Of a stretch of 64,000 bases of DNA, positions 44,256-53,692 are shown piece after piece. The stretch covers positions 434,001 through 498,000 of the forward strand of contig CAKSTR010000001.1 in assembly GCA_934500835.1 (NCBI GenBank). The letters are read 5' to 3'. Each line of letters begins with the position of its first letter. Position 1 is the stretch's first letter. The translations under genes were made by a program, and so were the position numbers. This stretch comes from an uncultured Paracoccaceae bacterium (GTDB lineage: Bacteria > Pseudomonadota > Alphaproteobacteria > Rhodobacterales > Rhodobacteraceae). The notes beneath the pieces are model-generated. The model did no database searches. It was not told the DNA's origin and saw nothing but the letters and a program-made list of their open reading frames with translations.

Positions 44256-45439
44256 GCCTTCACATCCGCCACCGCGGCAAGGATCGCCCCGGCGATGAAG
44301 TCCAGCTCACCCTCCGTCAGCCGCGTCGGCAGCCGCACGTCGCAGGCGCGCATCAGCATGGCGCGGGTCTGCGGCAACTCGGGCACCGGACCCAGGAACT
44401 GCCAGTTCCAGAACGCCCGCGCATTGCCCTCGGACAGGCCGAAGATCTGCACGGACACGCCGCGCATCTTGGCGGCATGCTGGAACGCCCGCGCCTCGTC
44501 ATCCGACCAGTCGCCGGCAAGGTTGAACTGGATCGAATCCGGCGCGCGTTCTTCGGCGGCCAAAGGCGGCGGCACGGCAAGGAAGGCATTGCCGTTCAGC
44601 TGCGCCGCCACATGATCGTGGTTCGCCCGGCCCTTGAACACCCTCTCGGCGACCAGAGGCAGTTGCGGCCGGATCACCGCCGCCGACAGGTTCTGCATCC
44701 GAAGATTGTACAGCGGCAGCTTGTTCTGCCAATGCGCGCAGGAGTTGCTGAGGCCGGGGTGCTTTTTCCAGTTCTCTTCATAGGCGCCCGACATGATGAT
44801 GGCGCGGGCCGCGATCTCGGGGTCATCGGTGACCATGATCCCGCCCTCGCCGGCGTTCACCAGCTTGTAGGACTGGAAGCTGAAGCAACCGGCCTTGCCG
44901 ATGGTGCCGATCTTGCGGCCGTCCCAAACGGTGCCAAGGCTGTGCGCCGCGTCCTCGATCACCGGGATGCCGGCGGCGTCACACAAGGCCATGATCGCAT
45001 CCATGTCGCTGGTGTGGCCGCGCATGTGGCTGATCATCACCGCGCCGGCCTCGGGCAGCTTGGCCGCGAAGTCGGCCATGTCGACACGGTAGTTTTCACC
45101 GACCTCCACCAGGACCGGCTCACATTCGGCATGCACGACCGAGGACGGCACCGCTGCGAAGGTGAAGGCCGGGATCAGCACTTTCGCGCCTTTCGGCAGG
45201 TCCAGCGCCTTCAGCGCCAGGAAGAGCGCGGCCGAGCAGGAGGATACCGCCAGCGCATAGCGCGCGCCCAGAAGATCGGCAAATTCCTGCTCCAGCAGGG
45301 CCACCGGCGCATTGGCCGGCGCGGTGTAGCGGAACAGATCCCCCGAACTCAGCAGCCGGTCGATCTCGGCCCGCGCGGCCTCGGGAATCGATTCGGCTTC
45401 ATGGACGTTCGGGGCAAGGATCTGACCGTCGGGTGCCAT
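44252..45439 (-). CDS. DegT/DnrJ/EryC1/StrS family PLP aminotransferase
   Basis: A 395-residue fold type I PLP enzyme. The cofactor lysine is in CFSFQSYKLVNAGEGG, the PLP-phosphate region is SSCSAALFLALKAL, and the aspartate is in GIPVIEDAAHSLGTVWDGR. Family members transaminate keto-sugars in cell-surface or secondary metabolite synthesis, but no sugar-nucleotide genes are near, so the substrate is open. Its 3' end overlaps the LysR gene by 4 bases (convergent). A 22-base inverted repeat lies just before the start. Confidence 0.87.
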   Translation of the reverse strand: MAPDGQILAPNVHEAESIPEAARAEIDRLLSSGDLFRYTAPANAPVALLEQEFADLLGARYALAVSSCSAALFLALKALDLPKGAKVLIPAFTFAAVPSSVVHAECEPVLVEVGENYRVDMADFAAKLPEAGAVMISHMRGHTSDMDAIMALCDAAGIPVIEDAAHSLGTVWDGRKIGTIGKAGCFSFQSYKLVNAGEGGIMVTDDPEIAARAIIMSGAYEENWKKHPGLSNSCAHWQNKLPLYNLRMQNLSAAVIRPQLPLVAERVFKGRANHDHVAAQLNGNAFLAVPPPLAAEERAPDSIQFNLAGDWSDDEARAFQHAAKMRGVSVQIFGLSEGNARAFWNWQFLGPVPELPQTRAMLMRACDVRLPTRLTEGELDFIAGAILAAVADVKA

Positions 45440-45448
45440 CTTTCAGCT

Positions 45449-45471
45449 TTCCTGAATGTATGCTTCAGGAA
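45449..45471. promoter_or_regulatory. Inverted repeat ahead of the DegT aminotransferase gene
   Basis: TTCCTGAA (45449-45456) and TTCAGGAA (45464-45471) are perfect arms with a 7-base spacer, 10 bases upstream of the minus-strand ATG at 45439. In mRNA the first-in-sense arm contains AGGAA, the likely ribosome site. It could be an operator or a translation-control hairpin. Confidence 0.45.
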
Positions 45472-45580
45472 GTGTGTAAACACCTGGCCGGTGACGCGCC
45501 AGTGACAAAAATCGCCCAAGGCCAGTTTCCGCCTGCCATTGCGCCGCTATGTCGCAACATGCTGTGGATTTTGGGGCCGG

Positions 45581-46126
45581 CTATACCTTGGCTGCGCTGC
45601 GGGCCTCAAGTTTTTCCATCACTTCGGCCAGCTCATGCCAGGCCGTGCGCGCCATCGAGCGGAAGGTGTAAAGCTCGAAGGCGTCGGCGCCGGTGCGCAG
45701 AAGGATCAGCGACATGTGGTTCAGCGCCGCCCGCGCAGCCCTGCCCGCGGGAAAGGCGGCGGCGCGCAGGTCCAGCGGGATCAGCCGCGCCAGCACCGCC
45801 TCGGCGCCGGGGCCGGACAGGGCAAAGCCCGCCCAGCCGTCGCTTTGATCGGTGACGGCAGCCCCGTCCAGCGCCGGTGCGGGGACGCCCATCAGGAAGG
45901 CCTGATCGCGGCCGGTCCAGACGATCCGCGCCGCGTCCTTCGCAGCCCAGGTGCCGGGATCGGGGAAGGCAAGACCAAGCGCCTTCAATCCCTTGGCAAC
46001 CTTTCCCGCCGCGCCGGGATACAGGGCGACCGCCGTGATCGGCCCGGGGTCCAGCGTCGTCAGCACCGCGCCCCCCCTGCTCAGAGGGGCGGCGTCAAGC
46101 GCGGGTTTGGCAATCAGGTCAGGCAC
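45581..46126 (-). CDS. soxG: Sarcosine oxidase gamma subunit
   Basis: A 181-residue small subunit of heterotetrameric sarcosine oxidase, related to the C-terminal part of the T-protein-like fold (DGWAGFALSGPGAEAVLARL; LLRTGADAFELYTFRSMART). A GTG start at 46126 overlaps the end of soxA by 8 bases with GGGAAG upstream; the longer ATG start at 46183 would overlap soxA more and is less likely. It closes the sox operon. Confidence 0.9.
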   Translation of the reverse strand: MPDLIAKPALDAAPLSRGGAVLTTLDPGPITAVALYPGAAGKVAKGLKALGLAFPDPGTWAAKDAARIVWTGRDQAFLMGVPAPALDGAAVTDQSDGWAGFALSGPGAEAVLARLIPLDLRAAAFPAGRAARAALNHMSLILLRTGADAFELYTFRSMARTAWHELAEVMEKLEARSAAKV

Positions 46127-49046
46127 GGAGCTTCCCTCCCACCGGGTCATGGAACACCGGATCACAGACTTCGCAGGTAACATCGATGCCGCGCAGATGG
46201 TCGATCAGGCGCAGCTTCTCGCCGTGCCGTCCGCGTCCGTCGACAAGGAAGGCCATCCCAAGCCACGCCTCCATCGTCGGCGACCAGCAGACCGAGGTGA
46301 CATAGCCCTGATCGTTCACCCGCTCGACTACGGCGCCCGGCTTGAAGAGATGCGCGCCGGCACTGATCGGCGCCTCGGCCTTCAGGCCCACCAACTGTTC
46401 GCGCTCGGGGCCAACCAGTCCGGGGCGGGCGGCGGCGGCCTTGCCGATGCAGTCCTTCTTGGCGGAAACCATCTTCTCCATGCCGATGTCGAAGGCGGTG
46501 GTGCGGCCGTGGATCTCGGCATGGGTGATGAACCCCTTCTCGATCCGCAGCACGTTCAGCGCCTCCATCCCGTAGGCGCCGCCGCCCATGGTCTCGGCCC
46601 GCGCCAGCAGGTCGCGGAACAGCGCCTCGCCATAGCGGGTCGGAACGGCGATCTCATAGCCTTCTTCGCCACTGAAGGAGATGCGGAAGAGCCGCCCCTC
46701 CACCCCGCCGATCTTCACGGGCATGACGCCCATGAAGGGCAGTTCGACCGGCTGGCCAAGATAGCCCGACAACATCTCGCGCGCGCGGGGGCCGGCAACG
46801 GCGAATTGCGCCCAGGTCTCGGTCGCCGAGATGAAGCGCACCTCCCAGTCGGCACAAAAGGCCTGATGCACGAAATCCAGATGCCGCATCACCAGTCCGG
46901 CGCCGGCCGTGGTGGTGGTCATCAGGAAGTGGTTTTCGCCAAGCCGCGCCGAGGTGCCGTCATCAAGGACAAACCCGTCCTCGCGCAGCATCAGCCCATA
47001 GCGGACGCGGCCCACCGGCAGGGTGCTGAAGGTGTTGGTGTAGACAAGATCCAGGAAGCGGGCGGCGTCCTTGCCCTGAATGTCGATCTTGCCAAGGGTC
47101 GAGACATCCGCCACGCCCACCGCATTGCGGACCATGTTGACCTCACGGTCGCAGGATTCGCGCCAGAAGGCCTCGCCCGGCTTGGGGAAGTAGCTGGGCC
47201 GATACCACAGCCCCGCCTCGATCATCGGGGCACCGCGGTCGCGGCTGGCCTGATCGCTGGTCAGGAAGCGTTGCGGTGCAAAGCCGTTGCCACGCCCGCC
47301 AGCCCCCATCGAAGCGATCGAGACCGGCACATACGGCGGCCGGAAGGTGGTGGTCCCGGTCTCGGGAATGCCGCGGCCGGTTGCATCGGCCAGCACCGCC
47401 AGCGCGGCGACGTTCGAGTTCTTGCCCTGATCCGGCGCCATCCCTTGCGTGGTATAGCGCTTCATGTGCTCGACGCTGCGGTAGTTCTCCTGCGCGGCCA
47501 GCTTCACGTCCTTGACGGTGACGTCATTGGCGAAGTCCAGCCAGGCCCGGCTGCGCGCGCCGCCCTTGCCGCCCGCCACCGCCCAGGTTGCGGTGACGGC
47601 GTAAGGCGCGTCCTCGGCCGCCGGTACCGCGACTTCCGAAACCTTGCGGTCCAGCGCCTTCAGTGCGGCTTCGGCCGCCGCCTTGCCGGCGGTCAGCGCG
47701 CCATGGGTGGACATGGTGCCATTGGCGGCCCCCCCTGCGGACAGGCCGGGCACGGCGCCCTCGGACGGCACGAAAGCGGCCAGATCCTCGGACCAGCGCG
47801 GGCGGCCGTTCATGTGGCAGGTCAGGTGCAGCGTCGGATTCCAGCCGCCCGACATCGCCAGACAATCGGTCTCGATGCGGAACTCTTCAGCCCCCTTGCG
47901 CACCGTGATCGACTTCAGCCCGTGGCGGCCGGCGGTGTCCACCACCTCGGCCCCCAGATGCACCGGGCAATCCTCGACGGCGCTGGCATCGGGCCGCGGG
48001 TCGATGATCGCCGCCACCTGCACGCCCACCGCCATCAGCTGCCGCGCCGTGGCGCGGGCGGCATCGGTATTGGCGAACAGCGTCACCCGCTTGCCCGGCA
48101 CCACGCCGAACCGGTTCAGATAGCTGCGGACGGCCGAGGCCATCATGATCCCCGGCCGGTCGTTCATCGGAAAGGCGATGGGTCGCTCCAGCGCGCCGGC
48201 CGCAAGCACCGTCCGGCCGGCCGCGATGCGCCAGAAACATTCGCGCGGCAGGTTGGGCCGGGCGGATTTGTGCAGGCCGACACGCTCCAGCGCGCCGAAG
48301 GTGCCGCCATCATAGGCGCCGGTCACGGTGGTGCGGGTCATGATCCGCACATTGGGCAGGCTGCGCAACTCTGCCTCGACGCCCGCCACCCAGATCGCCG
48401 CCGGCTCGCCGCCGATGGTGCCGGCATCGCAGATCAGCCGCCCGCCCAGATGCGGGTTCTCCTCGGCCAGGATCACATCCGCGCCCGACCGCGCCGCGAC
48501 CAGCGCCGCCATCAGCCCCGCCGGTCCCGCCCCGATCACCAGAAGATCGCAGAAGGCAAAGGCCTTTTCATAGGCGCCCTCGTCATGCTTGCCCGACAGG
48601 CTGCCAAGCCCCGCCGCGCGGCGGATCGCGGGTTCGTAAAGCCCCTCCCAGAAGGCGCGTGGCCACATGAAGGTCTTGTAATAGAACCCCGCCGACAGAA
48701 AGGGCGAGACCAGATCGTTCACCGCCAGCAGATCGAACCGCAAGGACCCCAGCCGGTTCTGGCTGCGCGCCTCAAGCCCGTCGAAGACCTCCTGCATCGT
48801 CGCCCGCACGTTCGGGGTCTGATTGGTCTTGCCGATCACTTCGACCAGCGCGTTCGGCTCTTCCGACCCTGCCGTCAGCACACCGCGCGGACGATGATAC
48901 TTGAAGCTGCGCCCGACCAGCCTGACCCCGTTGGCCAGAAGCGCCGAGGCCAGCGTATCGCCCTTGTAACCGCCATATTCGCGCCCGTCGAAGCGGAAGC
49001 TGACAGGCCGGGTGCGGTCGATGATGCCCTTGCCGTCGATCCTCAT
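46119..49046 (-). CDS. soxA: Sarcosine oxidase alpha subunit
   Basis: A 975-residue large subunit. An N-terminal ferredoxin-like domain (residues ~15-100, including RSFKYHRPRGVLTAGSEEPN) is followed by an NAD/FAD-binding domain (LLVIGAGPAGLMAALVAARS), a central disulfide-oxidoreductase-like region, and a C-terminal aminomethyltransferase (GcvT-like) domain that binds tetrahydrofolate (ESCDREVNMVRNAVGVADVS; GEEGYEIAVPTRYGEALFRD). It demethylates sarcosine to glycine and delivers formaldehyde-level carbon to THF. It overlaps soxD by 4 bases (ATGA). Confidence 0.96.
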   Translation of the reverse strand: MRIDGKGIIDRTRPVSFRFDGREYGGYKGDTLASALLANGVRLVGRSFKYHRPRGVLTAGSEEPNALVEVIGKTNQTPNVRATMQEVFDGLEARSQNRLGSLRFDLLAVNDLVSPFLSAGFYYKTFMWPRAFWEGLYEPAIRRAAGLGSLSGKHDEGAYEKAFAFCDLLVIGAGPAGLMAALVAARSGADVILAEENPHLGGRLICDAGTIGGEPAAIWVAGVEAELRSLPNVRIMTRTTVTGAYDGGTFGALERVGLHKSARPNLPRECFWRIAAGRTVLAAGALERPIAFPMNDRPGIMMASAVRSYLNRFGVVPGKRVTLFANTDAARATARQLMAVGVQVAAIIDPRPDASAVEDCPVHLGAEVVDTAGRHGLKSITVRKGAEEFRIETDCLAMSGGWNPTLHLTCHMNGRPRWSEDLAAFVPSEGAVPGLSAGGAANGTMSTHGALTAGKAAAEAALKALDRKVSEVAVPAAEDAPYAVTATWAVAGGKGGARSRAWLDFANDVTVKDVKLAAQENYRSVEHMKRYTTQGMAPDQGKNSNVAALAVLADATGRGIPETGTTTFRPPYVPVSIASMGAGGRGNGFAPQRFLTSDQASRDRGAPMIEAGLWYRPSYFPKPGEAFWRESCDREVNMVRNAVGVADVSTLGKIDIQGKDAARFLDLVYTNTFSTLPVGRVRYGLMLREDGFVLDDGTSARLGENHFLMTTTTAGAGLVMRHLDFVHQAFCADWEVRFISATETWAQFAVAGPRAREMLSGYLGQPVELPFMGVMPVKIGGVEGRLFRISFSGEEGYEIAVPTRYGEALFRDLLARAETMGGGAYGMEALNVLRIEKGFITHAEIHGRTTAFDIGMEKMVSAKKDCIGKAAAARPGLVGPEREQLVGLKAEAPISAGAHLFKPGAVVERVNDQGYVTSVCWSPTMEAWLGMAFLVDGRGRHGEKLRLIDHLRGIDVTCEVCDPVFHDPVGGKLRA

Positions 49047-49315
49047 TTCAGCGTCCCCTTCAGGCCGGCCACCAGCTCGACCGACCGGATCTCATGCGTC
49101 ACCGTGTTGCGGCTGACCGCCAGCCACTGCGCGCAGCCCTGTTCGTGATACCACAGGTCCCGGGTCATCCCCGCCGGGTTGTCGCGGTTGTGCAGATAGT
49201 CGTCCCAGGCCGCCGGAGCCGCCTCGGCCGCGGGCCGGTCAAGATAGTCGTCCGAGCCGTAATAGTAGAACTCCCGCCGGTCACGGTCGCCGCAAAGGGG
49301 GCATTTCAGGCGCAT
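49043..49315 (-). CDS. soxD: Sarcosine oxidase delta subunit
   Basis: A 90-residue zinc-binding subunit. The zinc motif is CPLCGDRDRREFYYYG plus the histidine/cysteine pair in LWYHEQGCAQWLAV. It stabilises the SoxA-SoxB assembly. It starts 3 bases downstream of a non-sox gene and is translationally coupled to soxA. Confidence 0.95.
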   Translation of the reverse strand: MRLKCPLCGDRDRREFYYYGSDDYLDRPAAEAAPAAWDDYLHNRDNPAGMTRDLWYHEQGCAQWLAVSRNTVTHEIRSVELVAGLKGTLK

Positions 49316-49318
49316 CAG

Positions 49319-49807
49319 TCAGCCTCCGAGGCAGGCCGAAGCGGCCGCCTTCTTCACGCGATAGGTGGTGGTGCCATTGTCTTCGGCCAGATCGAAGGCA
49401 CCGCCGCATTCGTCGGTATCGCCGACCCAGAAGTAATCCGTCCTTACCTCCAGCGTGTCGCCGGACAGGCGGCCGATCTCCATGATCCCGCTGTCGCATT
49501 CGACGCCGCAGGTCCATGTGCCGCCGCTCTCGAAGCAATAGGCGGTCTGGGTCAGCATCTGGCCACCCATCCCTTCGGCGCGGGCGCGGCCCTGGTCGGC
49601 CAGCCGGACGATCACCTCCATCGTGGGGGCGCCGCCCGACATTTCGGTGCCCTTCAGGAAGTTCAGCCGCAGCGAGGCAACATTCTGCCGCGGGTTCTTC
49701 TTCAGATGGTCGGCGGTGTAATCACGCGCGAAACAGCCCTGCGGCAGATCGCCGGCAAGCGCGGGCGAGGCCAGCAGGACGGCAAGGGCGCAAGCGGTGC
49801 GGAACAT
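49319..49807 (-). CDS. Secreted cysteine-containing protein inside the sox operon
   Basis: A 162-residue exported protein. The start at 49807 has GAGGGGG upstream and gives a signal peptide (MFRTACALAVLLASPALAG). At least six cysteines (QGCFARDY, TAYCFES, TWTCGVECDSG, TDECGG, SACLGG) suggest disulfides. It lies tightly between soxB (10 bases) and soxD (3 bases) on the same strand, so it is co-transcribed with sarcosine oxidase, although an exported protein has no known role in that cytoplasmic enzyme. No family is recognised. Confidence 0.75.
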   Translation of the reverse strand: MFRTACALAVLLASPALAGDLPQGCFARDYTADHLKKNPRQNVASLRLNFLKGTEMSGGAPTMEVIVRLADQGRARAEGMGGQMLTQTAYCFESGGTWTCGVECDSGIMEIGRLSGDTLEVRTDYFWVGDTDECGGAFDLAEDNGTTTYRVKKAAASACLGG

Positions 49808-49817
49808 CAAAGCCCCC

Positions 49818-51080
49818 TCAATGCAGGTTGTGCTGGCTGCCGGTGCCTTCTTCGTCCAGAAGATGCCCGGTGGCGAAACGGTCAAGGCGGAAGCGTTTGG
49901 CATAGTCGTGGCTTTGGTCGGTGGCCATCAGATGCGCCATGCACCACCCCGATGCCGGCACCGCCTTGAACCCGCCGTAGTTCCAGCCGCAATCCAGATA
50001 CAGCCCCTCGACATGGGTCTTGTCGATGACGGGCGACCCGTCGGGCGACATGTCCATGATGCCGCCCCATGACCGCAGGACCTTGGCCCGGCCGATCATC
50101 GGCATCAGCGTCATCCCGGCCTCCATCACATGCTCCACCATCGGCAGGTTCCCCCGCGCGGCATAGGAGGCGTAGAAATCAAGGTCTCCGCCGAAGACCA
50201 GACCGCCCTTGTCGGACTGGCTGATATAGAAGTGTCCCATGCCGAAGCTGACGACATGGTTGATGACGGGCTTCAGCCCTTCGGTGACGCAAGCCTGCAG
50301 GATGTGGCTTTCGATCGGCAGCCGCATCCCTGCCATCGCCGCGACCTGGGACGACCGGCCCGCGACGATGATCCCCACCTTCTTCGCCCGGATCGCCCCA
50401 CGCGTGGTCTGAACGCCGCGGACCTTGCCGTTTTCAATGTCGATGCCGGTCACTTCGCAGTTCTGGATCAGATCCACACCGCGCCGGTCGGCCCCGCGCG
50501 CATAGCCCCAGGCGACCGCGTCGTGACGGGCCGACCCGCCCCGCGGGTGCAGCAAGCCGCCGTAGATCGGGAAGCGGGTCTGCTCGAAATCCAGATAGGG
50601 CAGATGCTCGCGCACGCCCTCGCGGTCCAGAAGGATCGCATCGTCGCCCTGGTTGATCATCGCGTTGCCGCGCCGCACGAAGGCGTCGCGCTGCCCGTCG
50701 CTGTGGAACAGGTTGATGAGGCCCCGCTGTGAATGCATCACGTTGTAGTTCAGGTCGGCCTCAAGCCCTTCCCACAACTTCAGCGAATGCGAGTAGAATT
50801 CCGAATTGCCCGGCAGGAAGTAGTTCGCGCGCACGATGGTGGTGTTGCGCCCGACGTTGCCGCCGCCAAGATAGCCCTTCTCGAGCACGGCGATATTCGT
50901 CAGCCCGTGGTTCTTGGCCAGATAATAGGCGGTGGACAGCCCATGCCCGCCGCCGCCGATGATCACGGCATCGTATTCGGCCTTGGGGGCCGGATCGCGC
51001 CATGCGGGCTTCCACCCCTTGTTGCCGAACAGCCCTTCGGTGAAGACCTTGAAGCCTGAATAGCGCCCGGAACCCAACAT
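49818..51080 (-). CDS. soxB: Sarcosine oxidase beta subunit
   Basis: A 420-residue flavoprotein subunit that carries the substrate-oxidising FAD and covalent FMN. The dinucleotide fold motif is AVIIGGGGHGLSTAYYLAKN, followed by GNVGRNTTIVRANYFLP and a C-terminal LDCGWNYGGFKAVPASGWCM. It is the first gene of soxB-(secreted protein)-soxD-soxA-soxG. The 160 bases upstream hold no recognised riboswitch or operator. Confidence 0.95.
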   Translation of the reverse strand: MLGSGRYSGFKVFTEGLFGNKGWKPAWRDPAPKAEYDAVIIGGGGHGLSTAYYLAKNHGLTNIAVLEKGYLGGGNVGRNTTIVRANYFLPGNSEFYSHSLKLWEGLEADLNYNVMHSQRGLINLFHSDGQRDAFVRRGNAMINQGDDAILLDREGVREHLPYLDFEQTRFPIYGGLLHPRGGSARHDAVAWGYARGADRRGVDLIQNCEVTGIDIENGKVRGVQTTRGAIRAKKVGIIVAGRSSQVAAMAGMRLPIESHILQACVTEGLKPVINHVVSFGMGHFYISQSDKGGLVFGGDLDFYASYAARGNLPMVEHVMEAGMTLMPMIGRAKVLRSWGGIMDMSPDGSPVIDKTHVEGLYLDCGWNYGGFKAVPASGWCMAHLMATDQSHDYAKRFRLDRFATGHLLDEEGTGSQHNLH

Positions 51081-51240
51081 GCAAACCGTCCTTCCCTGCC
51101 CCGGCCATGAAACCCGGACAGGAGCGGTTATTCAAGCATTCTTGCATCAAACCTTTGCCATGCGCGACAAAAGACGTCGCGGAGAGACCCGCGCCCTGTC
51201 CACGTCCCCTGTCCCCGTCCCTGGCTCCGGCACCCCGCCC

Positions 51241-51777
51241 TCAGTGCCCCGAGGTCAGGGCCGGGCGCAGGGTCTCGAACAGGAACCAGACCCTGCGCTC
51301 GGTCGCGTCCAGCCAGTTCTCGATCAGACTGGCACTGGCGACATCGCCGGCCTCGTCGCAGACGTCATGCGCCGCCCGGAGTTCCCGGACATAGGCCTGA
51401 TTGTCCTCGCAAAGTTCCGCCAGCATGTCTGCGGGCTCGACATACGCGGCCTCGTTCGGAAGCACGCGGGTCATGGCCGCAATCTGGTTGACCGATTTCA
51501 GCGTCTGACCGCCCAGCTTGCGCACCCGTTCGGCGATATCGTCGGTGGCGCCAAGGATGTCGGCCGCATGATCGTCCAGCATCAGGTGGTAGTCGCGGAA
51601 ATGGGGGCCCGATCCGTGCCAGTGAAAGTTCTTGGTCTTGAAATACAGCGCGTAGCTGTCCGCCAGCAGCCCGTTCAGCGCCGCTGAGACGTCCTTCACC
51701 GCATTGTCGCCCAGATCCGTCGGCGTCTTCAGCCGCGACAACGCCGACCCGGCCGCCGGTTTTGCTTTCTCCGCCAT
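51241..51777 (-). CDS. Dps family ferritin-like DNA-binding protein
   Basis: A 178-residue Dps/ferritin-like protein that oxidises and stores iron and protects DNA. Ferroxidase residues are in the family positions: NFHWHGSGPHFRDYHLMLDD and HAADILGATDDIAERVRKLG. The N-terminus is Lys-rich (MAEKAKPAAGSALSRLKTPT), a possible DNA-binding tail. ATG at 51777 follows GGAGG. It lies downstream of glutamate dehydrogenase on the same strand, 78 bases away. Confidence 0.92.
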   Translation of the reverse strand: MAEKAKPAAGSALSRLKTPTDLGDNAVKDVSAALNGLLADSYALYFKTKNFHWHGSGPHFRDYHLMLDDHAADILGATDDIAERVRKLGGQTLKSVNQIAAMTRVLPNEAAYVEPADMLAELCEDNQAYVRELRAAHDVCDEAGDVASASLIENWLDATERRVWFLFETLRPALTSGH

Positions 51778-51855
51778 GTTCAGCCTCCACGAATGGCACA
51801 GCTGAAAAACGCGACCCCGGCGGAACGGTTCCCGCCGGGGGATCGAATGCAACCG

Positions 51856-53289
51856 TCAGAGCCCTTTGGAACGATAGGTCTGCGCCACCCGGCCGATCGA
51901 GACCAGATAGGCTGCCACCCGCAGATCCTCGACGTCGTTGCGGCTGTGCCAGACCTCGCGCATCGACTGATAGGCCGTCCGCATCGTGTCATCCAGACCC
52001 GACCGCACCAGCGCCAGCTCGTCCGAGCCTTGCAGGAAGCGCTGCTTGAAATCGTCGGCCAGCGTCCATCCCAGGCCCTTGTCCGACGAAAGCCGTTCCA
52101 GCTCTTCCACCAGCAGGCGCGAGCGCGCCTCTTCCGCACGGCGCTGCATCCGGCCAAAGCGGATATGGCTGAGGTTCTTGACCCATTCGAAATAGGACAC
52201 CGTCACGCCGCCGGCGTTGGCATACATGTCCGGGATGATCACCACGCCCTTCTTGCGCAGGATCTCGTCGGCGCCGAAGGTGATCGGGCCATTGGCCGCC
52301 TCGATGATCAGCGGGGCCGTGATGCGGTCGGCGTTGCCAAGATGGATCACGCCCTCCATCGCCGCCGGGATCAGGATGTCGCAGGGCTGTTCCAGCACCG
52401 CGGCGCCATCGGCGACATGGCTGCCGCCGGGGTAGCCCGCCGTCAGCCCCTGATGCGCGTTCAGCCATTGCCGCAGGTCGTCGATATCGATGCCCTTGTC
52501 ATTCACAATGGCCCCATCGCGTTCGATGACTGCAACGATCTTGCAGCCATCCTCATCCGCAAGGAACTTCGCTGCATGGTATCCGACATTCCCCAGGCCC
52601 TGCACGATGACGCGCTTGCCGTCCAGCCCGCCCGAAAGCCGGGCCTTGGCCACGTCATCCTTGTGGCGGAAGAACTCGCGCAGCGCGTATTGTACGCCCC
52701 GGCCCGTCGCCTCGACCCGGCCCTGGATGCCGCCGGCATGCGGGGGCTTGCCGGTGACGCAGGCCTTGGAGTTGATGTCGGTGGTGTTCATCCGCGCGTA
52801 TTGGTCGGCGATCCAGGCCATCTCGCGTTCGCCCGTGCCCATGTCGGGGGCGGGCACGTTCTGCGCGGGGTGGATCAGGTCGCGCTTGATCAGCTCATAG
52901 GCGAAGCGGCGGGTGATCAGCTCCAGCTCATGTTCTTCCCACTGGCGCGGATCGACGCAAAGCCCGCCTTTCGAGCCGCCGAACGGCGTCTCGACCAGCG
53001 CGCATTTATAGGTCATCAGCGCCGCCAGCGCCTCGACCTCGTCCTGATTGACGCTCATCGCATAGCGGATGCCGCCCTTGACCGGCTCCATATGTTCCGA
53101 ATGGACCGACCGGTAGCCGGTGAAGGTCTCGATCTTGCCGCGCAGACGCACACCGAAGCGGACGGTATAGGTCGAGTTGCAGACCCTGATCTTCTCTTCC
53201 AGACCGGGGCTGAGGTCCATCAGGCGAACCGCCCGCTTGAACATGAGATCGACCGAGTCGCGGAAGCTGGGTTCACCCGCTATTTTCAT
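51856..53289 (-). CDS. Glu/Leu/Phe/Val family (glutamate) dehydrogenase
   Basis: A 477-residue amino acid dehydrogenase. The catalytic and substrate lysines lie in MEPVKGGIRYAM and ETPFGGSKGGLCVDPRQW; the Rossmann motif is VIVQGLGNVGYHAAKFLADE. Size and motif pattern fit glutamate dehydrogenase rather than the ~360-residue leucine or phenylalanine enzymes. ATG at 53289 follows GGAGGAG. It would interconvert glutamate and 2-oxoglutarate, connecting with the gamma-glutamyl pathway at 16.9-21.8 kb only at the metabolic level. Confidence 0.92.
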   Translation of the reverse strand: MKIAGEPSFRDSVDLMFKRAVRLMDLSPGLEEKIRVCNSTYTVRFGVRLRGKIETFTGYRSVHSEHMEPVKGGIRYAMSVNQDEVEALAALMTYKCALVETPFGGSKGGLCVDPRQWEEHELELITRRFAYELIKRDLIHPAQNVPAPDMGTGEREMAWIADQYARMNTTDINSKACVTGKPPHAGGIQGRVEATGRGVQYALREFFRHKDDVAKARLSGGLDGKRVIVQGLGNVGYHAAKFLADEDGCKIVAVIERDGAIVNDKGIDIDDLRQWLNAHQGLTAGYPGGSHVADGAAVLEQPCDILIPAAMEGVIHLGNADRITAPLIIEAANGPITFGADEILRKKGVVIIPDMYANAGGVTVSYFEWVKNLSHIRFGRMQRRAEEARSRLLVEELERLSSDKGLGWTLADDFKQRFLQGSDELALVRSGLDDTMRTAYQSMREVWHSRNDVEDLRVAAYLVSIGRVAQTYRSKGL

Positions 53290-53692
53290 GCTTTTCTCCT
53301 CCAGGGGCCTTCGCCCGAGTTCTTGCCGGATCACGGCCTGGCGTCACTTTAGCCAACCGGGGCGCGAAGGGAACCGAAAGAAATGCCGGGAAACCGCCCC
53401 CGGATCGGTCAGTTCTTAATCCGGTTGCATCAGGTTGAGTCTCCGCCCGCACTTCAGCGATTCGGGCGGCATGCGCGACGAATTAAGTCAAACTCGCGTA
53501 AAAGTTGCACAACCGTGTTTGCGCAATGTGAACAATCGCCATCATTTACCTTGAGCGTTTCCTCGCCACGCGAATGTCCCGCCCCCGGCCCCCCTGCGCC
53601 ACAATTCCGCCCGATCCGCTGCGCTACCTGCCCTACGGGAAAACCCGTCCACAAAGGCGCGGGAACAAGGTGACGATACGAGGGCCAGTGAG
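53290..53692. other. Intergenic region between divergent gdh and tadG-like genes
   Basis: A 403-base gap with promoters for both neighbours expected. A relatively AT-rich patch at about 53475-53560 holds a TTGCGCAA palindrome (53519-53526) and is the most likely control region. No gene, hairpin terminator or repeat is convincing here. Confidence 0.4.

Noticed and set aside
45951..49148. Plus-strand open frame of 1065 codons opposite soxA
   Set aside because: It is the antisense shadow of soxA/soxG, Arg/His/Gly-rich and without any domain, caused by high GC at third positions.
51079..51687. Plus-strand open frame opposite dps
   Set aside because: Antisense shadow of Dps with no domain.
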